From Flavobacterium sp. xlx-214 (GTDB lineage Bacteria; Bacteroidota; Bacteroidia; Flavobacteriales; Flavobacteriaceae): a DNA stretch of 64,000 bases. The number at the start of each line of letters is the position of its first letter. The stretch's first letter is position 1. The position numbers were made by a program, and so were the translations under genes. The stretch lies in assembly GCF_013874595.1 (NCBI RefSeq), contig NZ_CP059431.1, forward strand, positions 1,612,001 to 1,676,000, written 5' to 3'. The notes below the pieces were generated by a model that was not told the DNA's origin, did no database searches, and was given only the letters and a program-made list of their open reading frames with translations. Shown here in pieces: positions 44,549 to 54,132 of the stretch.

Positions 44549-44938
44549 TCATCTAAATTTTGATATTATAAACATAGATAGCATTAATAATACTGTTGAA
44601 ATTATATCATATATAGAATAAACAGTTATTTTATATTTTGGTTTCCTTTCAATAATTTTTAATCGTTCTTCTCTAGTTAATACTTTATAAAAAAAGTAAC
44701 AATTTAATATTGCAAATAAAACAATTGGTGAAAACAACAATACAAAACTTAGTTTTATCTTAAAAAGAAAATGTAATATTAAGGAAGAAATAGTATTGAA
44801 ATTAACTGCCTGAGTAAAAGACAAGTGTAATAATGTGCTAGTTGGTGTTTCATAGCTAGCATTTTTCATTAACCTGTTATGGTAAGTAGCAAAAAAATCT
44901 AACCAGAAACCTTTTATAAAAACGATAATTTTCATCAA
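44549..44938 (-). CDS. Hypothetical small membrane protein
   Basis: A 129-residue protein I do not recognise. Two hydrophobic helices are likely at about 66-88 (LSFVLLFSPIVLFAILNCYF) and 106-126, with a basic loop between them (REERLKIIERKPKYK). The N-terminal part is amphipathic and rich in aromatic residues. It is more AT-rich than its neighbours. It starts 14 bases after the ytxJ stop, so both may be one transcript. The frame length is the main support for it being real. Confidence 0.5.
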   Translation of the reverse strand: MMKIIVFIKGFWLDFFATYHNRLMKNASYETPTSTLLHLSFTQAVNFNTISSLILHFLFKIKLSFVLLFSPIVLFAILNCYFFYKVLTREERLKIIERKPKYKITVYSIYDIISTVLLMLSMFIISKFR

Positions 44939-44952
44939 TCAACTATGATATT

Positions 44953-45282
44953 TTATAGATGATGAACTAAAACATTCGCATCAATACCTTCGTGCGATTC
45001 ATTATAAACCACGCCTCCATTTTTAATCAACAAAATTTGTGGTGATTGATGCTGTACCTGAAAAGTTTCTGCAATTTCGTTTGAAATATTTCTGTGAGCA
45101 ATTAAATCCAAATAGTAAGCATCAATGGTATCTTCTAAATTAAAATCGCTTTCAAAATTCTTTAACGCCATTTTACTAATAATACATCGTGTGCTGTGTT
45201 TAAAAATTAATTGAAGCTTACTAAACGATGCATCTTTAATAACCTTAATTTGATCTATATGTTCTAATGTTTTCCAATTCAT
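44953..45282 (-). CDS. ytxJ: YtxJ/BrxC-like bacillithiol system monothiol redox protein
   Basis: A 109-residue thioredoxin-fold protein. I start it at the ATG at 45282; the longer ATG at 45303 lies inside the -7 element of its promoter. The single active Cys is C33 in KHSTRCIISKMAL, as in the bacilliredoxin BrxC/YtxJ family, and the later VQHQSPQILLIKNG supplies the cis-Pro loop. It should remove bacillithiol from mixed disulphides on proteins. This implies the organism makes bacillithiol, which is known for flavobacteria. A small membrane protein gene follows. Confidence 0.85.
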   Translation of the reverse strand: MNWKTLEHIDQIKVIKDASFSKLQLIFKHSTRCIISKMALKNFESDFNLEDTIDAYYLDLIAHRNISNEIAETFQVQHQSPQILLIKNGGVVYNESHEGIDANVLVHHL

Positions 45283-45300
45283 TTTTGTAAATTTAAATAT

Positions 45301-45308
45301 CAAATATA
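45301..45308 (-). promoter_or_regulatory. Promoter -7 element for ytxJ
   Basis: TATATTTG on the minus strand, a perfect TAnnTTTG match, 18 bases before the chosen ATG. It overlaps the alternative ATG at 45303 and so rules that start out. Confidence 0.6.
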
Positions 45309-45348
45309 AGACATTATTGCATTTAAAAAACAGTAAAAAACCACGCGA

Positions 45349-45365
45349 AATGACAATTTGTCATT
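45349..45365. promoter_or_regulatory. Palindrome upstream of clpB (site 1)
   Basis: Arms AATGACA and TGTCATT around ATT, a perfect 7-3-7 palindrome centred at 45357. Its GACA-N3-TGTC core is shared with the second site 42 bases downstream. Likely binding site for a stress regulator; which one is unknown. Confidence 0.6.
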
Positions 45366-45392
45366 GTTTATTATTTAAAAACACTTGATTTC

Positions 45393-45405
45393 AGACAAAA
45401 TGTCT
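45393..45405. promoter_or_regulatory. Palindrome upstream of clpB (site 2)
   Basis: Arms AGACA and TGTCT around AAA, centred at 45399. It ends 6 bases before the clpB -7 element, so a bound protein would sit in the core promoter. Confidence 0.6.
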
Positions 45406-45411
45406 TGTTTT

Positions 45412-45419
45412 TAAATTTG
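45412..45419 (+). promoter_or_regulatory. Promoter -7 element for clpB
   Basis: TAAATTTG, a perfect TAnnTTTG match, 53 bases before the ATG. Confidence 0.6.
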
Positions 45420-45472
45420 GAATACGTTTTGAAAATGAATCATTAAACAATTGATAAATAAAATTACAATAT

Positions 45473-48058
45473 ATGAACTTAAATAATTTTACAATAAAAT
45501 CGCAAGAAGTACTACAACAAGCTCAGGTTTTGGTACAAACGTTCGGTCAGCAACAAATTGAAAACGAACACTTGCTAAAAGCCATTTTAGAGATAGATGA
45601 AAACGTAACACCTTTTATTTTAAAGAAAGTTGGTGTTAATATTGAGCAGTTAAAAACACAGAACGATCAAATTATAGAGTCATTTCCTCGTGTAGAAGGT
45701 GCTCAAATAGGCTTATCACGTATTGCAGGAAACACGTTGAACGAAGCGCAGGTAATTGCTAAAAAAATGAACGACGAATACGTTTCTATTGAACATTTAT
45801 TCTTAGCCATTTTTAAATCGAGTAGTAAAATTGCAGCGTTTTTAAAATCGGGCGGTGTTACTGAAAAGCAAATTGAAGCGGCTATTAACGAGTTACGTAA
45901 AGGCGAGCGTGTAACATCAGCTTCGGCAGAAGATAATTACAATTCGCTAAACAAATACGCCAAAAACCTAAATCAATTGGCAAGTGATGGTAAGTTAGAT
46001 CCGGTTATTGGTCGTGATGAAGAAATTCGTCGTGTGTTACAAATATTAACCCGCCGTTCTAAAAACAACCCAATGCTTATTGGTGAACCTGGAGTTGGTA
46101 AAACTGCTATTGCCGAAGGTTTGGCACACCGAATTGTTCAAGGCGATGTACCTGAAAACTTAAAGGATAAATTGGTTTTTTCTTTAGATATGGGTGCTTT
46201 AATTGCGGGTGCTAAGTATAAAGGTGAGTTTGAAGAGCGTTTAAAATCGGTGGTTAAAGAGGTAACTTCATCAGACGGAAACATTATTTTATTCATAGAT
46301 GAAATTCATACCTTGGTTGGTGCTGGTGGCGGTGAAGGTGCTATGGATGCAGCAAATATCTTAAAACCTGCGTTGGCGCGTGGTGAATTAAGAGCTATTG
46401 GAGCGACTACTTTAGATGAGTATCAAAAATATTTTGAGAAGGATAAAGCGTTAGAACGTCGTTTTCAAAAAGTAATGATTGAAGAACCTGATACCGAAAG
46501 TGCCATTTCCATACTTCGTGGTGTTAAAGAAAAATATGAAACACACCATAAAGTACGTATTAAAGACGAGGCTATTATTGGCGCGGTAGAATTGTCGCAA
46601 CGTTACATCAGCAACCGTTTTTTACCAGACAAAGCAATTGATTTAATGGATGAAGCGGCATCGAAATTACGTATGGAAATCAATTCAAAGCCAGAAGAAT
46701 TAGATGTTTTAGACCGCAAAATCATGCAGCTTGAAATTGAAATTGAAGCTATTAAACGCGAAAACGATGAATCGAAATTAAAAGCTTTAGGAATTGATTT
46801 AGCGAATTTAAAAGAAGAACGCAATCAAATTTTTTCTAAATGGAAATCGGAAAAAGATGTGGTGGATAACATTCAAAACATCAAATCGGATATCGAAGAA
46901 TTTAAGCTAGAAGCCGAACGTGCCGAACGCAATGGTGATTATGGTAAAGTTGCCGAAATTCGTTACGGAAAAATTCAAGACGCCGAAGCAAAATTGGTTG
47001 AATTTCAAAAGCAATTAGAAGAAAATCAAAAAGGACATTCTTTAATTAAAGAAGAGGTTACTTATGAAGATATTGCCGATGTTGTTGCTAAATGGACAGG
47101 TGTTCCAGTTACTAAAATGCTACAAACCGACCGAGAAAAATTATTGAACTTAGAAGCCGAATTACACAAACGTGTGGTGGGTCAGGAAGAAGCTATTGAA
47201 GCCATTTCGGATGCTGTTCGTAGAAGTCGTTCGGGTTTACAAGATCCTAAAAAACCAATTGGCTCATTTTTATTCTTAGGAACAACAGGTGTAGGTAAAA
47301 CCGAGTTGGCAAAAGCGTTGGCTGAGTATTTGTTTGATGACGAAAATGCCATGACGCGTATTGATATGAGTGAATATTCGGAACGTCATAGCGTAAGTAG
47401 ATTAGTTGGTGCGCCTCCTGGATATGTAGGTTATGATGAAGGCGGACAATTAACCGAGGCGGTTAGAAGAAGACCTTATTCGGTAATTTTGTTAGATGAA
47501 ATTGAAAAAGCACACCCTGACACCTTTAATATCTTATTACAGGTTTTAGATGAAGGTCGATTAACAGATAACAAAGGAAGATTAGCCGATTTTAAAAACA
47601 CCATCATTATTATGACATCAAACATGGGAAGTTCGATAATTCAAGAACAGTTTGATAATAATCCTATTGATGTTGCCATTGAAAATGCTAAAGATGAAGT
47701 GTTAAACCAATTAAAAACAATGGTTCGTCCGGAGTTTTTAAACCGTATTGATGAAATCATTATGTTTACACCTTTATCAGCTGGAAACATTGAACAAATT
47801 GTTGCTATTCAATTAAAAAGTGTTTTCAAAATGTTAGCACAACAACACATTACTATGGATGCAACACCAGAAGCAGTTCGTTATTTAGCAACCAAAGGAT
47901 TTGATCCCCATTTTGGTGCCAGACCAGTAAAACGTGTTATTCAACGTGAGGTATTGAATCAATTATCAAAAGAAATATTATCAGGTACAATTAAAACAGA
48001 TAGCATTATTCTTTTAGATAGTTTTGAAGATAAATTGGTTTTTAGAAACCAAGAATAA
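45473..48058 (+). CDS. clpB: ATP-dependent chaperone ClpB
   Basis: An 861-residue Hsp100 disaggregase. The Clp N-domain repeats are at about 1-150, NBD1 has Walker [11 protein letters not shown] at about 204, and the middle coiled-coil domain lies at about 405-530 ([20 protein letters not shown]). NBD2 has Walker [11 protein letters not shown] at about 603, with the sensor region [14 protein letters not shown]. The middle domain distinguishes ClpB from ClpA/ClpC. It resolves protein aggregates with DnaK. The promoter has two palindromes with the same core, which suggests heat-stress control by a dedicated regulator. Confidence 0.97.
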   Translation: MNLNNFTIKSQEVLQQAQVLVQTFGQQQIENEHLLKAILEIDENVTPFILKKVGVNIEQLKTQNDQIIESFPRVEGAQIGLSRIAGNTLNEAQVIAKKMNDEYVSIEHLFLAIFKSSSKIAAFLKSGGVTEKQIEAAINELRKGERVTSASAEDNYNSLNKYAKNLNQLASDGKLDPVIGRDEEIRRVLQILTRRSKNNPMLIGEPGVGKTAIAEGLAHRIVQGDVPENLKDKLVFSLDMGALIAGAKYKGEFEERLKSVVKEVTSSDGNIILFIDEIHTLVGAGGGEGAMDAANILKPALARGELRAIGATTLDEYQKYFEKDKALERRFQKVMIEEPDTESAISILRGVKEKYETHHKVRIKDEAIIGAVELSQRYISNRFLPDKAIDLMDEAASKLRMEINSKPEELDVLDRKIMQLEIEIEAIKRENDESKLKALGIDLANLKEERNQIFSKWKSEKDVVDNIQNIKSDIEEFKLEAERAERNGDYGKVAEIRYGKIQDAEAKLVEFQKQLEENQKGHSLIKEEVTYEDIADVVAKWTGVPVTKMLQTDREKLLNLEAELHKRVVGQEEAIEAISDAVRRSRSGLQDPKKPIGSFLFLGTTGVGKTELAKALAEYLFDDENAMTRIDMSEYSERHSVSRLVGAPPGYVGYDEGGQLTEAVRRRPYSVILLDEIEKAHPDTFNILLQVLDEGRLTDNKGRLADFKNTIIIMTSNMGSSIIQEQFDNNPIDVAIENAKDEVLNQLKTMVRPEFLNRIDEIIMFTPLSAGNIEQIVAIQLKSVFKMLAQQHITMDATPEAVRYLATKGFDPHFGARPVKRVIQREVLNQLSKEILSGTIKTDSIILLDSFEDKLVFRNQE

Positions 48059-48064
48059 AAAAAT

Positions 48065-48097
48065 AAAGCACTTTGGTTCAACTAAAGTGCTTTTTTT
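48065..48097 (+). terminator. Terminator after clpB
   Basis: Arms AAAGCACTTT and AAAGTGCTTT with further inner pairing and a TCA loop, followed by T. Confidence 0.85.
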
Positions 48098-48118
48098 GTA
48101 TCTTGAAAATAAAAAATT

Positions 48119-48373
48119 ATGGAACATCATGTAGAAATATTTGCCGGAAGTGCAATAATGGCAATGGCTGTAAAAAATGCTTTAGAAAATAACGCTATTA
48201 AATATATAGAACGTAACGATATTAATTCTGCCATTACCGCAGGATTTGGTTCAGCTGATAAAGCGGTGCATATTTTTGTTTTTGAAGAAGATGAAGAAAA
48301 AGCACGTTACGCCTTAGTAGATGTAAATTTTGATGATTTAGATGAGGTTGGAGATGAAATTGTAGATGAATAA
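48119..48373 (+). CDS. DUF2007 family small protein
   Basis: An 84-residue protein of the DUF2007 (putative signal-transducing) type. It has the alpha/beta pattern VEIFAGSAIMAMAVKNALENNAI, then VHIFVFEEDEEKARYAL, and a strongly acidic tail (DDLDEVGDEIVDE). This is the small ferredoxin-like domain resembling the PII C-terminus. No biochemical role is known. The gene is flanked by two terminators, so it is transcribed alone. Confidence 0.85.
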   Translation: MEHHVEIFAGSAIMAMAVKNALENNAIKYIERNDINSAITAGFGSADKAVHIFVFEEDEEKARYALVDVNFDDLDEVGDEIVDE

Positions 48374-48379
48374 AAACAA

Positions 48380-48410
48380 AAAAACAGCCACTCATTGAGT
48401 GGCTGTTTTT
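48380..48410. terminator. Bidirectional terminator
   Basis: Fifteen-base perfect arms (AAAAACAGCCACTCA and complement) between convergent genes. Confidence 0.88.
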
Positions 48411-48412
48411 TA

Positions 48413-51400
48413 TTAATTTACTTTTTTACGATTGTCGTTAGAATCTCGGTCTATTAATTTGTTATAAGGATCAACGCCCACTTCAAACGGTTTTTCATTT
48501 ACAATAATACTTACTTTATTATTTATTTTATCAATCAAGTATTTTTTATTGTACAACTCGTTTTCATATTCGTGTTTGCCTTTTACTTTTTTAGCGCCAA
48601 AAACACCAACTTCAACATAATCTTTTAACGGATATGATTTTACATCATCTTTACCTATTTTGGTAGTTAATGTTTTCCCTTGAGCATCTTTATATACTTG
48701 TTCTCCTTTAGAAGATGTTTTGTACTTAGACACATTAAAAGTAATATCTACTTGATATTTACCACCACTTAAAGGCTTAACTACTACATTTTCTACTTTA
48801 TTATCGTATAAAGTAATGGTTTCAAACATATCGTTAACTAAATATTGTAAACTATCTGGCGTATGTGATTTTAAATGGTTTACAAATTCAATTGAATTAG
48901 TATAAGGAGCATCTTGAAACTTAACTTTAGAAACAAACTCTTTTAACATGTTATTAAAGTTTTTCTCACCTAAATAGTCGCTCATTGCATATAATACCAA
49001 AGAACCTTTTTTGTAATGAATGTACTGTTGGTTTTCGTTGTACATTAAAGGATTCTCTTCTTTCCATTCTCTTGTTCTTCCTTTTAAATATCCTTCTAAA
49101 GCATCTTTCAAGAATTTACGCATTTGGAATTTACCATATTCTTTTTCTAAAACTTTTAAAGAACTGTATTCAGATAAAGATTCTGAAAGTAATGTTGCTC
49201 CTTTTACATTAGCGCCAATTACTTGATGCGCCCACCATTGATGCGCCATTTCGTGCGATACAACCGAGAAAGGATAATCTACTCCGTTTGGATCATCTTC
49301 ATCTACATCGGCAATAAAACCAATAGCTTCAGAGAAAGGCATTGTGTTTGCAAATGCTTGAGCAAAGGTTCCCATGGTATTAGGAAACTCAATGATACGC
49401 GCTTGCTTGTGCTGATATGGACCAAAGTTTTCAGAATAATAAGCCAATGATTTCTTTAAAGCTTCCATCATGCGGTCTAAATTGTATTCGTGACCTTTTT
49501 GATAGTAGATTTCTAAATTAAGATTGTTCCATTTTTCACGTTTTATTTCATAACGAGCCGAATTGAATGCATAGAAATTCAACATTTTTTGATCCATTTT
49601 ATAATGGAAGTAATTTCTACCATCCTTTTGCCATTGTTTTTGTAAATATCCTGGTGCAATAGCGGTTTGATCACCTGCTGTACTTACAGTTGTTTCAAAC
49701 GTAATCCAATCGGCATCGCTTGATATATATGTGTTTTTACGAGCTTCAGGATCATTTGGTTCTGGCATACGTTCACGATCTGGTAAGTTGTATTTTTTAC
49801 GAATATCGTTGTCTTGTAACTCTATATCTTCATTATATCCAAACGAAGGAAACATACTGTTATTTACAAATGTTCCGTTTTGAATAATAGGCGAACGATC
49901 TTTTAACCAAGTATTTGATTGATTTTCAACAACCATTTGTACTTTTAAAGAATCACCAGGATTTAATGGATTATTTAATCGATAAATATCAAAATCCATC
50001 ACAGTATCCTTAGAAACTAATTGATAATCACGGTTAAATTTAATTGCTTTAAAGCTTTTACCGTAGTTTAAGAACAATGAATCAATTGCTTTGTCTGATT
50101 TATTTACCATTACATAATCAACAACTGCTTTGTAATTACGCTCATAAGGATAAATATCCATTGCTACTTTTACATCAACAATACGAGGTTGCGCATATTT
50201 TCCGAATTTTTTATATTTTTTCTCAAAATCAACACTTTGTTGCTCGTATTCTTGCGATGTATAATAAGGTTCTAATTTTGTTTCTTGATAGTACAAACCG
50301 TAACCTAAACCAAAAAAGGCTAATAAAATAACTACTAATGGTATTGCAATAGGTGCTTTAAAACGTTTTGCAAATATCTGTAAACGTTCTTTTGCGCCTG
50401 ATAATATACCGCGTCTCCAGAAAAGTAAGGTTAAGCCATATACGAAGAAACCAAAAAGTAACCAGTATAATTTGTAGTAAAAATAACCACGTACAATTCC
50501 AAAGCCATCCATATCAGAATAACTATAACCAGGTCCTGAGCCAAAGTGGAAAACATCTTGTTCAATTCCTAATTTATTTAAAGCTAAAGGAATAAATTGT
50601 ACAATTAAAATAACAAAGAAACCAATAAAGTAATTTCTAAAGAATCCTTGAATAAATAAGGCTAAAAGAATAACTATAATGTATTCAATTAATTGGAAAC
50701 CAAAGAAATCTGTAAAGTATTGACCTAGTTCGAAATTGTAATAACCTAAGTATGATTGAATTGCGATGCCTGATAAAATTCCAATTAAGAAAACAACAGC
50801 AACCATTTCTACTAAAGCAATAAATTTTGACAATAGTAAACTCCAGTTAGGTACAGGTGTAGAATCAATTAATAAATTCATTCTAGATGTGGATGCATTA
50901 TTCAATAAAACACCCGCAAATAAATAAATAAGGATTGATAAGAAGAAACTAATATTGCCTTTTACTAATTGAAGTACTTTCCAAGTAACAGGATACGTTT
51001 TGGTACCGTACATTTCACCTAAACTATAGCTTGATATTAAGATGAAAATTACCAAAATAATGATGAAAGTAATGAAAATCCAATTCTTTACAATTGATTG
51101 AAATTCAAACTTAGATAAATTAAATGCTGTTTTTAAGTTAGCTACAAATGAATAATTATGCGCAACTTTAGGAAGATTGATTTTTACAATACTACCAAAA
51201 TTGTTTTTTGTAATACGATCTCCTTTTTTCTTAAAGCCAAATGAAATTGGTGATTGCGAAAAAGAAAAAGAGAAATAAGTAGCTACCAAAGCTAAAATAC
51301 CTACACCAATCCAAATTAAACGGTTGTAAATAATAACTTTATCTAACGGAATTAATAAGGTGTTTTGTTCATTTATTGTCCAATATTGGGTAACATATCT

Positions 51401-52060
51401 TAGAGCATGATTACCAAAAGGTTCAAATAATGCGTATACAAATTTATCGTCTACATTTTTAGATATACTGCTAATAATAGCAGGAATAAACAATAAAACA
51501 ACAACAAAAATGAAGCCTACATATTGATTACGCGTTAAAGTAACCATCATAAAAATTAAAGCACCAATAAAGAATATATTGGGTAAAACAAATACAAGGT
51601 AACTTTGAAAATAAGCTAATAAATTAATAGGGCCTAATAAATCTGGATTTGCAAATGGTAAAACCGATGCAATTAAAAAACCTAAACCAATAGAAAAAGT
51701 AATGATAAAGGTTACTAAAAAACCACTAAAAAACTTACCTGTTAAGTATTGAAATTTGTTAAATGGATAAGCATACAACAAGGTATGTGTATTGTATTTA
51801 AAATCTCTATAAACCGTTGCACCAATTATGGTGGGAATAATGAAATTTAAAAAAGTGGTAATACCTCCCATTAAACTATTAATAGCAATAGGCGAGTTTA
51901 CATAAGTAACGGATGATGTTGTAACAGTGAAACTATCAAAATATCCCGATGCTCCTGCCATAATTCCAAATGACAAAGCAAAGAATATAAAAAAGTACAA
52001 GTAAAACTGCCAGTTTTTGAACCAGCGTTTTGTTTCGAAATTAAAAATGGTTCCAAACAT
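48413..52060 (-). CDS. ABC transporter permease fused to M1 family aminopeptidase
   Basis: A 1215-residue fusion. Residues 1 to about 590 are a membrane part with two sets of about six helices (for example FYLYFFIFFALSFGIMAGA near 16, and a second set from about 330). After a last helix at about 572-590 (VVILLAFFGLGYGLYY), the rest is an M1 gluzincin region. The zinc motif H936-E937-x-x-H940 lies in SHEMAHQWWAH and the third ligand is Glu 959 in LLSESLSEY. The peptidase should face the periplasm. It is joined by a TAATG overlap to the ATPase gene. The substrate and whether transport and proteolysis are linked are unknown. Confidence 0.9.
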   Translation of the reverse strand: MFGTIFNFETKRWFKNWQFYLYFFIFFALSFGIMAGASGYFDSFTVTTSSVTYVNSPIAINSLMGGITTFLNFIIPTIIGATVYRDFKYNTHTLLYAYPFNKFQYLTGKFFSGFLVTFIITFSIGLGFLIASVLPFANPDLLGPINLLAYFQSYLVFVLPNIFFIGALIFMMVTLTRNQYVGFIFVVVLLFIPAIISSISKNVDDKFVYALFEPFGNHALRYVTQYWTINEQNTLLIPLDKVIIYNRLIWIGVGILALVATYFSFSFSQSPISFGFKKKGDRITKNNFGSIVKINLPKVAHNYSFVANLKTAFNLSKFEFQSIVKNWIFITFIIILVIFILISSYSLGEMYGTKTYPVTWKVLQLVKGNISFFLSILIYLFAGVLLNNASTSRMNLLIDSTPVPNWSLLLSKFIALVEMVAVVFLIGILSGIAIQSYLGYYNFELGQYFTDFFGFQLIEYIIVILLALFIQGFFRNYFIGFFVILIVQFIPLALNKLGIEQDVFHFGSGPGYSYSDMDGFGIVRGYFYYKLYWLLFGFFVYGLTLLFWRRGILSGAKERLQIFAKRFKAPIAIPLVVILLAFFGLGYGLYYQETKLEPYYTSQEYEQQSVDFEKKYKKFGKYAQPRIVDVKVAMDIYPYERNYKAVVDYVMVNKSDKAIDSLFLNYGKSFKAIKFNRDYQLVSKDTVMDFDIYRLNNPLNPGDSLKVQMVVENQSNTWLKDRSPIIQNGTFVNNSMFPSFGYNEDIELQDNDIRKKYNLPDRERMPEPNDPEARKNTYISSDADWITFETTVSTAGDQTAIAPGYLQKQWQKDGRNYFHYKMDQKMLNFYAFNSARYEIKREKWNNLNLEIYYQKGHEYNLDRMMEALKKSLAYYSENFGPYQHKQARIIEFPNTMGTFAQAFANTMPFSEAIGFIADVDEDDPNGVDYPFSVVSHEMAHQWWAHQVIGANVKGATLLSESLSEYSSLKVLEKEYGKFQMRKFLKDALEGYLKGRTREWKEENPLMYNENQQYIHYKKGSLVLYAMSDYLGEKNFNNMLKEFVSKVKFQDAPYTNSIEFVNHLKSHTPDSLQYLVNDMFETITLYDNKVENVVVKPLSGGKYQVDITFNVSKYKTSSKGEQVYKDAQGKTLTTKIGKDDVKSYPLKDYVEVGVFGAKKVKGKHEYENELYNKKYLIDKINNKVSIIVNEKPFEVGVDPYNKLIDRDSNDNRKKVN

Positions 52061-52935
52061 TATTTATCGCCTTTTAATGAAACAAAATAAACGTCTTCTA
52101 AAATAGGTTTTGCCTGTATAAACGTTTCGTTTGGCTGCACATCACTATGTACACGTATATTTAATGTATTGTCTGGATTAAAATTAGACGATATAATGTT
52201 GTGAATTTTGTTGTATTCATCAAACTCATTACGTTCAATTGTTCTGCGCCAAATTTTTCCATCTAATAATTCTTCGCCACTTGTAGGAGTTCCTTCAAAC
52301 AAAATTTTACCTCCGTTTAAAATTGCAATATTGTTACATAATTCACGAACATCATCCACAATATGTGTTGAGAAAATTACAGTATGGTTGGCACCAATTT
52401 CACGTAGAACATTTAAGAAACGATGACGCTCTGCAGGATCTAAACCAGCAGTTGGCTCATCAACAATAATTAATTGCGGATTGTTTAAAAGTAATTGCGC
52501 AATACCAAAACGCTGTTTCATACCGCCAGAGTAGCCACTTACACTTTTATTACGTACATCGTACAAATTGGTAAGTTCTAAAACCTCTTTAATAATTTTT
52601 TTACGATCTGCCGTATTGGTAATACCTTTTAATTGTGCAAAATAATTTAATAACGTTTCTGCAGACATGTTAGGGTACACACCAAATTCTTGAGGTAAGT
52701 AACCTAGAATTTTTCTTAAACCGTTTTTATCTTCTAAAACATTAATATCATTAAAAGTAATTGATCCGCTGTTTGGTGTTTGTAGTGTAGCAATGGTACG
52801 CATTAATGATGATTTACCTGCACCATTAGGACCAAGTAAGCCAAACATACCTTTACCAATTTCTAAATTTACATTGTCTAATGCTTTAACCCCGTTTTTG
52901 TAGGTTTTGGTTAAGCCTGAAATTTTTAAGCTCAT
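52060..52935 (-). CDS. ABC transporter ATP-binding protein
   Basis: A 291-residue ATPase. Walker A is GLLGPNGAGKSSLMR (about 33-47), the signature is SGYSGGMKQR, Walker B is LIIVDEPTAGLDP, and the H-loop is VIFSTHIVDD. The C-terminal about 70 residues are a specific extension of this export-type group. It powers the permease-peptidase fusion encoded right downstream, with a one-base overlap (TAATG). The export direction is inferred from the class. Confidence 0.93.
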   Translation of the reverse strand: MSLKISGLTKTYKNGVKALDNVNLEIGKGMFGLLGPNGAGKSSLMRTIATLQTPNSGSITFNDINVLEDKNGLRKILGYLPQEFGVYPNMSAETLLNYFAQLKGITNTADRKKIIKEVLELTNLYDVRNKSVSGYSGGMKQRFGIAQLLLNNPQLIIVDEPTAGLDPAERHRFLNVLREIGANHTVIFSTHIVDDVRELCNNIAILNGGKILFEGTPTSGEELLDGKIWRRTIERNEFDEYNKIHNIISSNFNPDNTLNIRVHSDVQPNETFIQAKPILEDVYFVSLKGDK

Positions 52936-52995
52936 AACTTTATCGTTTTTTTAATAAGTATTCATTAGGAACGATATGTTACACTTAAGCATAAA

Positions 52996-53022
52996 AAAAA
53001 GAGAAGATTACTTCTCTTTTTT
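52996..53022 (-). terminator. Terminator after the cystathionine beta-synthase-like gene
   Basis: Eleven-base arms AAAAAGAGAAG / CTTCTCTTTTT around ATTA, followed by T on the minus strand, overlapping the end of the gene's 3' flank. Confidence 0.85.
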
Positions 53023-53023
53023 A

Positions 53024-54061
53024 TTATTTAATATATTCTATTTGATTTTGTGCTACTTTTTGATTGTCAAAAAAGCCTTGTTCACGCATCCAGTCATCGC
53101 TGTAAATTTTACTCATATAACGTGATCCGTGATCAGGAAAAATCACTACTACATTACTGTCTGATGTAAATTCTCCTTCTGCATTAAATTGACGTACTGC
53201 TTGAAAAGCGGCTCCTGATGTATATCCAACAAAAAGACCTTCTGTTTTAGAAATTTCTCTAGCGGTGTGTGCTGCATCTTCATCGGTTACTTTTACAAAT
53301 TGATCGATAACTGAAAAATCGGTAGCGGTAGGGATTAAATTTTTTCCCATTCCTTCAATTCGGTAAGGATAAATTTCTTTAGGATCAAATTCATGCGTTT
53401 CATGAAATTTCTTTAAAACCGACCCAAAAGCATCAACTCCTAAAATACGAATGTTAGTATTTTGCTCTTTTAAAAATCGAGCCGTTCCTGAAATAGTTCC
53501 GCCTGTACCAGAACAAGCAACTAAATGCGTTATTTTTCCATTGGTTTGTTTCCAAATTTCAGGACCTGTGGTTTTATAATGAGCATCGATATTTAATTCG
53601 TTAAAATACTGATTAATATAAACAGAACCAGCCGTTTCTTGATGAATACGTTTTGCAACACTGTAATAAGAGCGTGGATCGTCTGCTGATACATTCGCTG
53701 GGCAAACATATACTTTGGCTCCCATTGCTTTTAACATATCAATTTTATCTGGCGACGATTTTGATGAAACAGCCAAAATACATTCGTACCCTTTAATAAT
53801 ACTTACCATAGCAATGCTAAAGCCTGTGTTACCCGATGTTGTTTCAACAATAATACTACCCGGTTTTAAAATGCCTTTGCGCTCTGCTTCTTCAATAATA
53901 TGTAATGCAATACGGTCTTTAGATGAGTGCCCCGGATTAAAAGCTTCCACTTTAGCATAAAAGTTACCTGTTAATCCCTGAGAAATTTTATTTAGTTTAA
54001 TAAGTGGCGTGTTGCCAACAAAATCTAAAATATTCTCATGAGCTTGGATCTCTTCTTTCAT
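53024..54061 (-). CDS. PLP-dependent cystathionine beta-synthase/cysteine synthase family protein
   Basis: A 345-residue fold-type II PLP enzyme. The PLP lysine is K48 in NPGHSSKDR, the substrate loop is TTSGNTGFS, and the phosphate-binding loop is [20 protein letters not shown] and [18 protein letters not shown] are typical of the cystathionine beta-synthase branch; there are no C-terminal CBS domains and no N-terminal haem region. It would condense serine (or O-acetylserine) with homocysteine or sulphide. Cystathionine synthesis is more likely than cysteine synthesis, but not certain. It stands alone with promoter and terminator. Confidence 0.88.
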   Translation of the reverse strand: MKEEIQAHENILDFVGNTPLIKLNKISQGLTGNFYAKVEAFNPGHSSKDRIALHIIEEAERKGILKPGSIIVETTSGNTGFSIAMVSIIKGYECILAVSSKSSPDKIDMLKAMGAKVYVCPANVSADDPRSYYSVAKRIHQETAGSVYINQYFNELNIDAHYKTTGPEIWKQTNGKITHLVACSGTGGTISGTARFLKEQNTNIRILGVDAFGSVLKKFHETHEFDPKEIYPYRIEGMGKNLIPTATDFSVIDQFVKVTDEDAAHTAREISKTEGLFVGYTSGAAFQAVRQFNAEGEFTSDSNVVVIFPDHGSRYMSKIYSDDWMREQGFFDNQKVAQNQIEYIK

Positions 54062-54109
54062 TTTTTTTCTTTGTTTTTAAAGCATTTTTTATTGCTTTAT
54101 TTCACGTTG

Positions 54110-54117
54110 CAAAAATA
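54110..54117 (-). promoter_or_regulatory. Promoter -7 element for the 53024 gene
   Basis: TATTTTTG on the minus strand, a perfect TAnnTTTG match, 48 bases before the ATG. Confidence 0.55.
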
Positions 54118-54132
54118 CTACTTTTTTTGCAA

